The position numbers and the translations under genes are program-made. This document shows, one piece after another, positions 21,943 to 33,800 of a DNA stretch of 64,000 bases. This DNA comes from Cenococcum geophilum 1.58 (taxonomy: Eukaryota; Ascomycota; Dothideomycetes; Gloniales; Gloniaceae): the NCBI GenBank assembly GCA_001692895.1, contig KV748176.1:3749092-3813091 (forward strand), written 5' to 3'. The notes below the pieces were generated by a model. It ran no database searches. It was given only the letters and a program-made list of their open reading frames with translations, and was not told the origin of the DNA. How positions within the stretch are numbered: the first letter of the stretch is position 1; each line of letters opens with the position of its first letter.

Positions 21943-21961
21943 CCAGGGGGAGACCCCCTGG
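21943..21961. repeat. GC-rich 8-bp-arm hairpin
   Basis: Arms ccaggggg (21943-21950) and ccccctgg (21954-21961) around loop aga, followed by another C run. It stands out in AT-rich surroundings. Similar G/C palindromes sit near transposon ends in many fungi. The helicase fragment to the right is on the minus strand, so this lies on its 3' side, where a Helitron would carry its terminal hairpin; I could not find a CTRR end, so this stays a guess. Confidence 0.6.
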
Positions 21962-22012
21962 GACCCCCCTATATAGAGCCTTTGCTTAATTTAGAAGTAG
22001 TAATAAGATTAA

Positions 22013-22062
22013 GACGCCTTAGTTACTGCTAGGTAAGGATCTACTACAGTAACTAAGGCGCC
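22013..22062. repeat. Inverted repeat, 16-bp arms
   Basis: gacgccttagttactg (22013-22028) and cagtaactaaggcgcc (22047-22062) are complementary at 15 of 16 positions around an 18-nt spacer. The one mismatch is an A/G difference, as RIP would make. It could be a MITE or a paired transposon end. Confidence 0.85.
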
Positions 22063-22711
22063 CTACTTAAGCTGGGCTTAAGAATTATATTAGTTACAAA
22101 TCTAGTATATATTTAGACTGTAGAGCTTTAATACAGAGCCCTTTACGTAGGATTTAATATAGTAGATTATAATTCCAATTTAAAGCTTTATATACTAAAT
22201 ATTTTTAATACCTAATAACTAAATCGCCATATAGCTAGAATTAAAGTAAGTCTACTACCCTAACTCGATTAAATACGCGTATAGAAAGAGATATAACTAT
22301 ATATAAAGACGTCTAATATAATTAAGTAACCACGTTATTACCTACCCAGTTTAGACGTACGACGATGTAATAGCTCGGCAATAATATAATAGCTTAGCGC
22401 CGAGTAATAGAAGGGGGGAAAAGGGGGAGGAGATTAGGGGTAGCTTAGCCACTATAAGAAGGTTATAATATTAGTATAGTATTAAACTTTAAAAATTATA
22501 TCCCAAAAGCTTAATTAATAACCCCTATATAAATATTAATAACGTTTAATTATAGAGCTTTAAACCGGCAGATCTTTTAGGAATACCTATTATAAGTAAC
22601 TCCAAGTGCAAAATCTAAAATATTTAGTAGTAGTATAAGTATAGGATAGGGGTACATATTTACGTTCCCAAATGTTATTATATAATGCAATTTTTAGGTA
22701 ACGAAAACCGC
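22063..22711. other. AT-rich sequence, no gene seen
   Basis: TA-dense, stop-filled in all frames. Contains a short G-rich patch (near 22405-22440). No family recognised. Confidence 0.6.
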
Positions 22712-23458
22712 CATTAATATTACTCGACTAACACCTACTAGAGGTTCCTCCGTCCTTTCTATCTCCTTTATTACCCGTCTCCTTATCTAATACTATCTAT
22801 ATTACCATATTAACCAACAAATCCCTTAGTAGAGACTAGGGAGGGGTATTAGAGCGCCTTTAGCTCTTATAAGGAAGAGGAAAAAAGAAGAGAGAAAGGT
22901 ATAGAGGAGGGAGTATTTATAGATAGGAGGAAGCCTACGAATAGGAGATTAGGCAGCTATAATATAGACATTAACGTTACTTAACTAATACCTACCGGAC
23001 GCCCCTTTGTCCTTCCTATCTCCTCTCTTACCTATTTCCTTATTAGATACTATTTATATTACTACATTAACTAATAGATCCCTTAGTAGGGACTAAAAAG
23101 GAGTATTAGAGCACCTCTAGCTCTTATAAGGAAGAAGAAAAAAAGAGAGAAAAATATAAAAGAGGGAGTATTTATAGATGGGAGGAGGCCTATAAATATA
23201 GGAGATTAGGCAGCTATAATATAGCTAGTAACGTTACTCGACTAATATATACCGGAGGCTCCTCCGTCCTTCCTATCCTCTTTCGCCCGTCTTATTATTT
23301 AATACTATCTATATTGCTACGTTAACTAATAGATCCCTTAGTAGGGACTAGGGAGGAGTATTAAAGCACCTCTAGCTCTTATAAGGAAGAAGAAAGAAGA
23401 AAAAAGGAAGGTATAAAGGAGAGAGTATTTATAGATGGGAGGAGGCCCTATAAGTATG
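22712..23458. repeat. 257-bp tandem repeat, 2.9 copies
   Basis: Copies at 22712-22969, 22970-23226 and 23227-23458. Each opens attaa(t/c)(a/g)ttact..., then carries tccgtcctt(t/c)ctat, cccttagtag(a/g)gact, agctcttataaggaaga and gggagtatttatagat. Differences among copies are mainly C/T and G/A transitions with a few small gaps, so the array was amplified before RIP acted. Not part of any element I could identify. Confidence 0.92.
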
Positions 23459-23526
23459 TGATTTAGTAAGTACTAATAATATAAGATTCTTATATAAGAT
23501 AGGCTTAATTACTTACTAAAATATAG

Positions 23527-23570
23527 GGTGTCTCTATTACTATAGTGGCTACTATAGTAGTAGAGACGCC
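23527..23570. repeat. Long hairpin, 20-bp arms
   Basis: ggtgtctctattactatagt (23527-23546) pairs with the arm at 23551-23570 across a 4-nt loop ggct; two mismatches, both transitions. Just to the left a second inverted pair, atttagtaagta (about 23462) and tacttactaaat-like (about 23512), encloses 40 nt. Together they look like the fold-back end of a mobile element adjoining the tandem array. Confidence 0.85.
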
Positions 23571-24559
23571 TTAAATATTTAATATAACTAACTACTAAGG
23601 CTATTAATAAGTAAAAGGTAGGCTACTAATATAGTGCAAATAATGTAGTTATTAATATCGTTTATAGCCTGTTTTTACTTCTAGTATACGCGTAAATAGT
23701 CCTTATATTTAGCGTAGAGCTAGTTATAGGTAGTAAGCTAATTTAGGTCTAGCTTTACTATTAATATAGCCGTAGGTAGTATATCCCTTAGTATAGGCTA
23801 ACTTAATAGTTCTAGCTTTAGAAGATCGTCTTTCTTCTTAAATAGGTTGATATACTGCTATACCTTATTAGTTTTAGCTATATCTTAGATAATAAAGAAC
23901 TATTAAATCTAATTAGATGGCTTATTAAGGATAAGGATAATTTTTAATTTAATAAAGGTCGTTATTTTTAGAATTTAATAGGTTAGGAAGGGTTTAGGTT
24001 AGGGTTTAGCTAGCGTCTTAATAGAACTTTATTTAGACATTCTAAACTTTTAATTTAATTTATTAGTTTATTTATTAGTTAGATTTTATTACAGGAAGCG
24101 CAATTAATAACCCCTACTAATAGCTCTAACTATGTCTAATTTTTAATTTATAAATAGGCAGATCTATAGGTAATACTTATTTTAAGTAGCTCTAGGTATA
24201 GTATATATAAAATCTTAACTATAGTATAGAGAAGTCGTGGCTGCTAATATACGGTCCTAAGTAGCATATATTCTTAGAGGTTACGTAACTCCTTATATAA
24301 GCAACATTTCCGCCCTTTAAAAAAAATTTCAAAAATTTTAAAAATCGATTAACGCTATAGATAGCAGTAATATTAATCTAGTAAGACTACCAATTCTCCT
24401 TATATACTATTATATATATATCTAATAGCTCTAGAAGTGGTAAGAAGGTAAAATAGATAAGGGGGTTAAAATTTAGAAAATTGGATTTCGCGGTTAAGCT
24501 ATTTAAAAATTATAAAACTAAGATAAATGCTATATTCTCCGCTTACCTCCAAGTTAGTA
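23571..24559. other. AT-rich sequence left of helicase fragment
   Basis: TA-dense, stop-filled sequence with no recognised gene. Near 24310-24350 there is an A/T run (ccctttaaaaaaaatttc and following). It may be the 3' flank of the element that carried the helicase. Confidence 0.5.
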
Positions 24560-25800
24560 TATAATTTCCTATTTAGGAAAAGTCGTTTATAAATAGTTAC
24601 TACTGCCTCTATATAAAATCTTCTTATTATATCTCTTTAGTCTTACTTATAAATAACTAAAATTGTTTTATATTAAACCTATATTTAAATATAAGCCCTA
24701 AAAGCTTCTTAACTCGTAAGATTACTATATAGGTTAGCCCAGCTATTTTATCCTTTTCCTTAATATTTAGAACTACCTAGTTAAGTATTAGGCCCTAGCT
24801 TTTATATACAGTAAAAGTAAAAGCTAAAGTAATTGGAAATTAACGCCGTAAGTAAAAGCCTCTTATACCCTCCTACTTATAAAGTACAGAAAATATAGGG
24901 ACAACTTTCTTACTATCCTATTAAGTAAATAGGGTAGGTCCGCTATACCCATTTACTGTAATTAGTAGTAACTAAGGCTAATCCTTTTTAATACCCGCGT
25001 GTCCCTTTTATACAACATCTTTAACTATACTAGTAGTACCGTTTACTAAGCCTAGTTTAACCCAGATATTCTATATTAGCATTACTTTTACGCCAATATA
25101 TAGGGCTAGATTCTCTATAGTATTACACTAATTAGGAGTAACTTTCCGCGCACCTATACTAGTATTAATTAACTTAATAGCCACTACTAGCTGTAAAAGG
25201 TCGCGAAGCTAAATAGTGTTATACTTACCTATAGCAGCGCGTATACCATATAGCTAAATTGCGTTATTAAAGCCCGCAACCTTATTAGTGGATAGGCCCT
25301 ACTTACACCTAGTTAAAAGAAGCTTTTAGGTCAAATTACTTATAGAATTACTATATAGCTCTATAAAGGCGGTTCTAAACGCAGAGCTTTTAGCGTTATT
25401 ACCGCTCTACCGCATAACTTAATTTAGGACAGCTATTCGGTTAATCGCCTTATAGGCTCCCTTTTTATAGCTAGCGAGTACTAACGGCCTAGTGGGTAAA
25501 TTGCTGTATAAGGCCGCCTAACCTATAGGGGGAAGCTAATAAAAATCGCCTACTAGTAAGATGTTTAAGTCTCTAAAATAGTTATTATTACGCGTAGGGT
25601 AGATCTAACGGAGGCGGTAATTAATTTAGGCTAGATATACTTACCTAATTATAAATTTCTTATTAAGAATAAGATAGTAAATATCCTTAAAAGCTTATTA
25701 TAGAGGCGTAAGACTAGTAGTAGGTAATTTATTAAACAGACGGTTTACTAGTAACCTTAATAGATTATATATAGTCCTACTATGGTGGTATAATTTGGCC
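24560..25800 (-). pseudogene. RIP-damaged PIF1-like helicase
   Basis: Reading the minus strand, with stops scattered throughout, gives in order: TIYNLLRLLVNRLFNKLP with a degraded Walker B region (YYLILNKK), LNILLVGDFY.LPPIG (motif III region, near 25545-25500), a VMR segment, NKVAGFNNAI.LYGIRAA, NTSIGARKVTPN, IGVKVMLI.NIWVKLGLVNG and, near 24840-24775, PITLAFTFTVYKS.GLILN (motif V/VI). This is the order of fungal PIF1-family helicases, which are often carried by Helitrons. Stops fall at former CAA/CAG/TGG codons, as RIP produces. No Rep/HUH part is seen, so whether it came from a Helitron or a host PIF1 paralogue is open. Left and right limits are approximate. Confidence 0.85.
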
Positions 25801-26099
25801 CCCTAAATTTAATATTTAGATTAGGCGTAGCTTTGGGAGAGCCTAGGCCTTCTATAGTTATATAGGTCGGTTTAGAGCCCTTAAAGTCTTTAATAACTTA
25901 GGCGACACTAATAGATATACAACTTTCCTTTAATACACTCTTTTCTTTCTCTTTTTACTGCTTAATTCTAACTAATTATAACTAACTAACAGACTAACCG
26001 ACCGACTGACAGACAGCACTAAGACTTTCCTATCTTAGAGAGGTCGTACCCTCCTATATATTTTATAGCATTCTATATAGGGACAACGGTAAGCTCTTT
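25801..26099. other. AT-rich flank of Gypsy element 1
   Basis: Pyrimidine-rich and stop-filled, with a run of ctttctctttttactgc and an actaacagactaaccgaccg-like stretch that resembles an LTR or 5' leader. It joins 37649 onward if Gypsy element 1 is lifted out, so it may be the 5' end of the older retroelement whose gag follows at 37980. Confidence 0.35.
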
Positions 26100-26104
26100 A
26101 GATT

Positions 26105-26407
26105 TATAACGGGACTAGCCCAGTTATAGTAGGAATATCTCGGTAAAACACTTAACAGATAAATTCCGACGCTTTGACCAAAATCTACTAGATTAATTGA
26201 ATTACCGAAGTCCGTCGAAGACCGCGTGCGTATATGCGCACGTATCGACCACTAAGCCCCTAACTATTTAATTATATAATTCTCTTATTATTCCTTTCTC
26301 TTCTTTACGCAACGTCTTATTCTTAGCAAGAGCTATATACCCTTAGATTTAGATAGAATTTATATTATTCCTTCGAATCTTCCCTAAAGTCTCTCTGCGC
26401 CCTTATA
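26105..26407 (+). repeat. 5' LTR of Gypsy fossil 1
   Basis: 303 bp, aligned without gaps to the copy at 37341-37643. Starts tataacgggactagcc (TG end altered) and ends cgcccttata. The differences I see between copies are C/T or G/A. Confidence 0.94.
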
Positions 26408-29400
26408 CTACGTTACGTTATACTAATACCCTTAAAATAGTAAATAAACTTAAATCCGCCACAACAACTATTATAGCCCTAGTTAGGGAATAAATAACTA
26501 TAATGCAATAGTCCTTTATAGATGCCTTGGCCTAGTAACAAACTATACTAGAAGCTTAGTATTAGTAATTAATTAAAGTAATATATAAAGAACTCTATAA
26601 CGCTAAAGTACTCGCGTTAGAGACCCTAATAGTAACACCTATAAATAAAATTAAAATAACTATATATAAACCCGACCTATTAAATATAAACCCTAAATTA
26701 GTAATGGCAGCTTAACCTATACCTATAATAAACCTAATACCTACTATAAAATTTAAAAAGCTCCCTAACCCTCTAATATTTAATAGAAATTAAAATAACC
26801 TATATCCCTTTATAACTAAGCTCTATCTTAAACTTTTAACAAACTATAACTAATACCCTACTAAAGCCAGCAAGATTAGCTATAGAATATCCCGTTTAAA
26901 TAAAGACACTATATAAACTATAGACCTATTCTTCCGTAACGGCACCTTTATTAATTTTAAAATCTTTATCTCTCTACTAGAACGAATATATAATAACACC
27001 AGCTATAAATATATAGCTATTACTAAACTTAAAAACCTATAATAACGGAACCAAGACTTTACTAGCTTCTTTTTAGAATTTTTAGGCCTTATTAGTAAAC
27101 TAGATTAAAATAAAGCTGCTAGAGTTACTGCTCTCCGCCGAGCTATTTTAGATAAAATTAAAGTATAGTTAGTAGGTAGAGAACTGCTAAAGGACTTACC
27201 TAAATTTACTATAATATATTAACAAATTAATAAGGACCTTTAATATAATAAATAGACTTATTCCCTAAAGCCAACTACACCTTACGCTTAAAACTCTATA
27301 AAACTAGTATACACCCTAAAGCGCAATCCGTCTCTAAGACCTAAAAGCCCTTTATATAACCCTATAGACCTTAATGCCACCTAATTCTATATACCTTTAG
27401 GAACCAATAAATAAAGAATATAAGCCGCAAATAGAGAATGTTTTGGATATAGAAAAAAGGGATATATTTAAAGGGATTACCGAACTTACCCTTTTAAAAA
27501 GGTCCGCCGTAGCTCCTCTTAGTCCTTAAGTTATACTTATTTTATAAATTATACTTAGTTGCCACGAAGTATCTTACCTTTAGTTAACTTAGAAAATGAA
27601 TTATCCTAGGGCCAAGTCGCGCCTTAGGATAAAAAGTGGAAGAGTATAAGTGTCTAGGCTCTTTTAGCGCTAATATATAATATAACTCCCTTAATATACT
27701 CGGCAAAATTTAAATACTTAGAAAATAGAAGGAAGTATAAATCCTTATAGATAGCGGAGCTACTAGTATAGGCTTTATTAATATAAACTACGCGAAAACT
27801 TAACACTTAAATTTAAAAAAACTTAATAAGCCCTAAGGCCTATAAGGCTTTAATAGTAAGCCTTTAATATATAGCGAACTAACGCACTACGCTTTTATAA
27901 AAATGCGGATAGGCAAATACCTTAAATATATTTCCCTATTTATAACACCCTTAAAGTATTATAAGGTAATACTTAGATACGGATAGCTAAAATAATATAA
28001 CCCTTTAATTAGCTAGGTTAAAGAAATACTAAAATTCTATATAACCTACTGCTAAAGTTATTATTTAAAATACTACTTACCCTATAAACATGTATATAAC
28101 TATTGAAATTTAATATAATATGAATTACCCTTACTATAAACCTTAAACTAATATAATAAAGTTATAACTGCCAATTGCGGTAAAGAATGCGAAGATAATA
28201 TATTAAAACCTCTTAAAATTTATATAATACAAGCCGCACCCTTTTATTTATTAGTAAGAAAACGAGACTATAAGATCTTTACTATAACACTAGAAGATAT
28301 TAAAAAGGCGTTAGAACTGAAGCAATATATTAACCCCTAACCTCTTATACCTAAAGAATATTATAATCTAATTAATACATTTAAGAGATAATTTATAAAC
28401 CAACTACCCCCGTATTAAGACGAGCACAATTTTAAGATAAAATTTAAACTTAGTATAACGCTAAAGTTCGGCCCGTTATATGGTATATCGCGAGAAGAGC
28501 TACTTATAATATAATAATACCTTAAAGAGCACCTAAAGAAAGGATTTATTCGCCCTAATTAATTACTATTCGCCTTACCTATACTATTTATTAAAAAACC
28601 TAGAGGAGGCTTAAGATTCTATATTAATTATTAAGCCCTAAATATAATTACGATTTAAAACCAATATTTAATTCCTCTGCTTTAAGAAACGCTTAACTGC
28701 TTAGTAAAAGTATAATACTTTACAAAGCTTAACGTAGTTACCGCCTTTAATTAAATCCGTATTCGCGAAGGAGATAAGAAGTATACGGCTTTTCGTATAT
28801 AATAGGGACCTTTTAAATACCTAGTAATACCATTTGGCGTAAAGAGCGGTCCTAGTATATTTTAGTAATACGTTAATAATATACTTCGCGAATTTCTTAA
28901 TGTATTTATTACCGCGTATATTAATAATATCTTAATCTATTTATTTTCGCTTTTTAAGCATTAGAAGTATATCTAAATAGTTCTTAAATACCTATAAGAC
29001 GCGGGCTTATAATGCGACATTAAGAAATATAAGTTCTATACGTCCAAAGTTACATACTTAGGCCATATTATATCCCGCAATGGAATTAAAATAGACCCTA
29101 AGAAAATCGCTGTAATTATAAACTAAGAAAGTCCTAGTAGTGTATAAAACATCTAAGGATTTCTAGAATTCGCAAATTTCTACTATTAATTTATTAATTA
29201 CTTCTTAAAAATTATTTAGCTATTAGTAAACTTAATAAGAAAGAATGTAAGATTTAAATAAACTACTAAATATAAATAAGCTTTTAACAACCTAAAATAT
29301 CGTTTTATAACTACTTTAATCCTTACCTACTTTAATTCGGACCTTAAATATATTATTAAAACAGACTCGTCTAATTATATACTAGGAGGGGTGTTATTGC

Positions 29401-30818
29401 AGTACGATAAGAACGGCGAGCTACGCCTAGTAGCCTTTCTCTCCTAAAAACTTACCCCTACTAAATTAAACTATAAGATATATAATAAGGAACTACTTAC
29501 AATTATTAGATGCTTTAAATAATGGCGCCTAGAACTTAAAGGATTATTATTCCTAATATACGTATTAACGGACCATAAAAACCTATAGTACTTTATAACT
29601 ATAAAGCAATTAATACAGCGCTAAATTCGTTAGGCTAAATACCTTTTATAATTTAACTTTAAAATTATATACTAACCTAGTAAACTTAACTAGAAGCCTA
29701 ACTTATTAATATAATAATTATAGAACTTACCTATAAACGCCTCTAATAAACGGATTACAAATTAATTATAAATTCTACTGCCCCCTAAACACTTTAAGAA
29801 ACTACGCCCTATATTCCTAGATATGGAGCTTAATAGGAATAAATTAGAAATCAATAAGTGGGATATAAAAATTAATAAATTAATAGAATATAAATATAAG
29901 AATAACCCCTAGATAGTAGATATAATAAAAGCAATTTAAATAAGGAAATGGTAATATAAGGATATTACACTCGCTAAATGCAAAATCCGTAATAATCGGT
30001 TATACTATTAACAGAAAATGGTAGTCCTAAATTCCAAACCCTTACAATTTAAGATACTTAAATTTATACACGATTCCTCTATAGTAGGGCATCCTAGCTA
30101 TATAAAAACCTATAAGATTATCCAATAAGTATACTACTGGCCTATAATGTATAACTATATACGAAAATATATTTAAGTATACAGAATATGCGTATATAGG
30201 AAGACCTCTTATATAAAGAAGCAAGGAGTACTTTAACCGTTACCAATTCCAATATAAAGATAGCGAGATATCTTAATTAACTTTGTAGTTAACCTACCTA
30301 ATAGTAATAGGTTTACAAATATTATAGTAGTTATTAACTATCTTATAAAAATGCGATATATAATTCCTATAGACTTAATTAATGTAATATTAGTAGCCGA
30401 ATATTTTATTAAGTACGTCTTTAAGCTACACAGACTTCCTAATTTAATAATATCTAACTATAAAAGCTAGTTCATTTTAGACTTCTAGTAAGCCCTATAT
30501 AAACGATTAAGTATATAAATATAACTCTTAACCGTATTTTATCTAGAGATAAATAGTTAAACTAAAATTATAAACGCGATTATAGAACAATACCTATAAA
30601 TATACTACTCCTACCTATAAGACGACTGGGAGAAATAGCTACCGTTAGCTAAGTTTACTATAAATAATACGAGAAACGAATTAATAAGCGTAATGCCGTT
30701 TTACGCAACCTACGGACAAGACCCTTAACTTGGATTTAAACTATAACCTAAAATTAATATAATAGGACCTATAATTAAAAGGATTTAACTAATTAACGTG
30801 TATAACTTTACTAATTAA

Positions 30819-33800
30819 TAATAATAATTCATTGCTTAACGTCCGATTCGGATCCCTATTGGGCCCACACGGACTACTCCTTATATACATATGGGGAGAA
30901 AACTCTATTTAAGAAAACCCCGTGATCCATCTCCCTGCCTTTTAGGACTCGCCTATAGGGCGCCTGCGAGGCGCCTGCGAGTTACCTGTGGTGCTCCTAT
31001 TACCTTACTTTTTAACCTTTTTAGGAACCACTGCTGCCGTAATAAGCCTACGAACGCGCTAGTATTGTAAACTTTACTCTACTACTATAGAGTCATTAGG
31101 GGGCACCTGTTGCTCGCCCCCCTACCTTTTATTACCATTTCCTTTGCAACCTAGAACTAGTTTAGTATATTTTAGCTAATAAGCCACTAGGTAACCGCCT
31201 TAAGGCCTTTTTATATTAAGAGCAGTGTCTTATAGTTCTCTATACTAGCTACTAAAAGTATTACTTCTTAGTTAGTACGTAAGGGGCATAGTAGTATTAC
31301 GTGCTTTAGTGTCTGTCTTAGCTAGCTATATTTGCATCTTAGGCTACCTATTAGGATACCCACCTAGTAGAGCTAGTCTTTTAGTCCTATTACTCCTGTT
31401 CTTAAGAGTATTGCTATTATATTTTCTGCCTTTATTAGGCCTTCTTAGAGCCTTAGAGTGTTTACCCCCTATAGCGTTAACCATACTACGGCTTAGGTTC
31501 TTCTTGCCTTAATTAACCTCTGTATCTTTAACTCCTATACGCCTCTTTAGCGTTAGTCTAGCTAGTATTATATTACAGTAGTTAGTTTCCTGGCATTCTT
31601 TTATACTTTACTTTAGCTCTTTTCTCTCTTTTACTGTTATTCTTACTGGCCTCTTATGCGTTTCCCTTTCTCCTCTATATAGGCCTAGGCCCTAAAGTAG
31701 CACTATTCTTCTTCTACTTTCTTTACCTGTTTCTCCAATATATCTTCCCTACTTTAGGGTTATTAGTTTATTCTCCTATAAGGCGCCCTAAGGTCCTTCC
31801 ATAGTTTATTTAGGCGTGTCTTAATATACTTTATAATATTAGAGTTGCGTTCCTTTTACGCCCTTTATATTGTAGCGGCTTTAATATATAGTTATAGGGG
31901 GGGAATATTAGCTTCCTTCTCAAGTAGTGCTGTGGCCGTTCGCTTATATCCGCCTATTATACTCTAGAGGTAGGCTATTTAGACCTTTTAGAGTGGTTTA
32001 AGGAGCGATTTAGGGGAGCCTTTCTTAGATTCTCTAATGGCCTAAATACTGGACCTATACGTTATGGTTGGCCGGACAACTGCTGTATATAGTAGGCGTG
32101 ACCTCTAGAAGCATGGGCCCTATATAGAATTGACGATCCTAGATAATATAATATACTATACTTAGCCCTTATGGGCCGCTTAGGCCGCATATACGCTCCA
32201 CTAGAGCTTACTATCTACCTATACTCCTAATACTCTTAGGCCCTAAACTAGCTAACCCCTAAAGCCTTAGATATAAATTATATGCTAGAGATCTACAGAT
32301 TAGTTACGTTTTCTTATAAAATAGATTAGCTGGTACTTCTCTAGTGAGAATTGGACTCTATATTATCTTACCTATTCTATATAGGTATTATAAGCTTTCT
32401 CTAGCGTTCTGCAATTCTCTACGGCTATTAGCCCGTATATAATTAGGTTTGTGTTATTAACAAAGCCTATCCCCTAGGTCGCCCCTTCCTTAAAGGAGTT
32501 AAGTAGGTTGCTTATAAAGAAAAGGAAAAGTATAGGTAAGAGGGGTAATCCTTATGGTATTCCTGTTGTAACTGCGATAGGGGGGCTTTAGTATCCGCTA
32601 AAGACTAGCAATGTTTCTTTTTAGCCTGTAAACCCTTAAATAAATTATATAATCCATTCTAGGAAGCCTTTTGCTCTAAGGATATATAGGAGACGCTTAT
32701 AGGGTACGTTGTTATAGGCGCCACTAATATCTAGGCTAAGCATTAATACTATAAAGTCCCTTCGCATTGCCTATGCTGATTTAATAGTGGCAGCGAGTAG
32801 CATAAGTGCTAATAGTGTTAAGCGGTTCTTTCTTGCCCCTATTTAGCTTTGTAGTAGTAGGGCGTGTTCCTCTACTATGTCTACCATATAGTCCGCTATT
32901 ACCCTTTCTAAGATCTTACTAAGGGTATTCTCTAAGGCAATAGGGCGGTAGCTCCCTGGAAATAAGTAGTCTGCTTTACCTTCTTTGTATAGGATAAACG
33001 TTATTATAGCTCTTTCAAGTCTTAGGTAGTAGCTTATTATAAAGTATACTCTAGCTACATCCGTAAGCTAAGGTACTATTAGTGGTCTGTAGGTCTTTAG
33101 GGCTTTATTTAGGATCCTATCTGGTCCTAGTACTATGTTATTTAAAAGGCGGCTAATAGTTCTAGCTATTTCTTCGGTTGTTATATTACTATCGACCCTT
33201 AGGCAAGTTACCGGTGCTTTGCCTGTAATATTACTGAGGTCTACTAAAGCTAGTTAGGGGAAAAATCTTTCTATAAGGATTTTTGCCTTCTTATTATTAT
33301 TGTTTGTAGCCAGTAATTTACCTAGTCTTTGTAGGGGCGGAAGGTGTGGGTCTTCTACTAAATGTCCTGCCTTTCTCTTTACCCATTTCGCTATCCTTTA
33401 AAGACCTTTGTTATAGGGGAGGCTTAGGTTAGTAGTATACTTATTTATAAACTGTCTTTAGCTATTTCTTACTTCTTTTTTTAGGGTATTCTTTAGCTAG
33501 TTTCTTGTGTCTTTATAATGTCTCTCGTCTTTAGAATTATGGCTACTTATATATTTTCTTCTTGCTCGTTATTAGCTAGTAATAAGAACCGCGCATTATG
33601 CGGACTATACGTATTACGCGTAGGGGCCCACTTTTAAGACTAGGCAGTGCTCTTTTAACCCATTTTTAATTGCTGCCTAGATCCTTTCTAGTCTTTAGTC
33701 GATTTCCTTAGGGGTAGCCATTAAGCCTCGCTTATTTAGTATTAGGTAGATTTCTTCTAGGTCTTAAAGTTATTATTTAACTATATTAAGGAAGCTGTCT

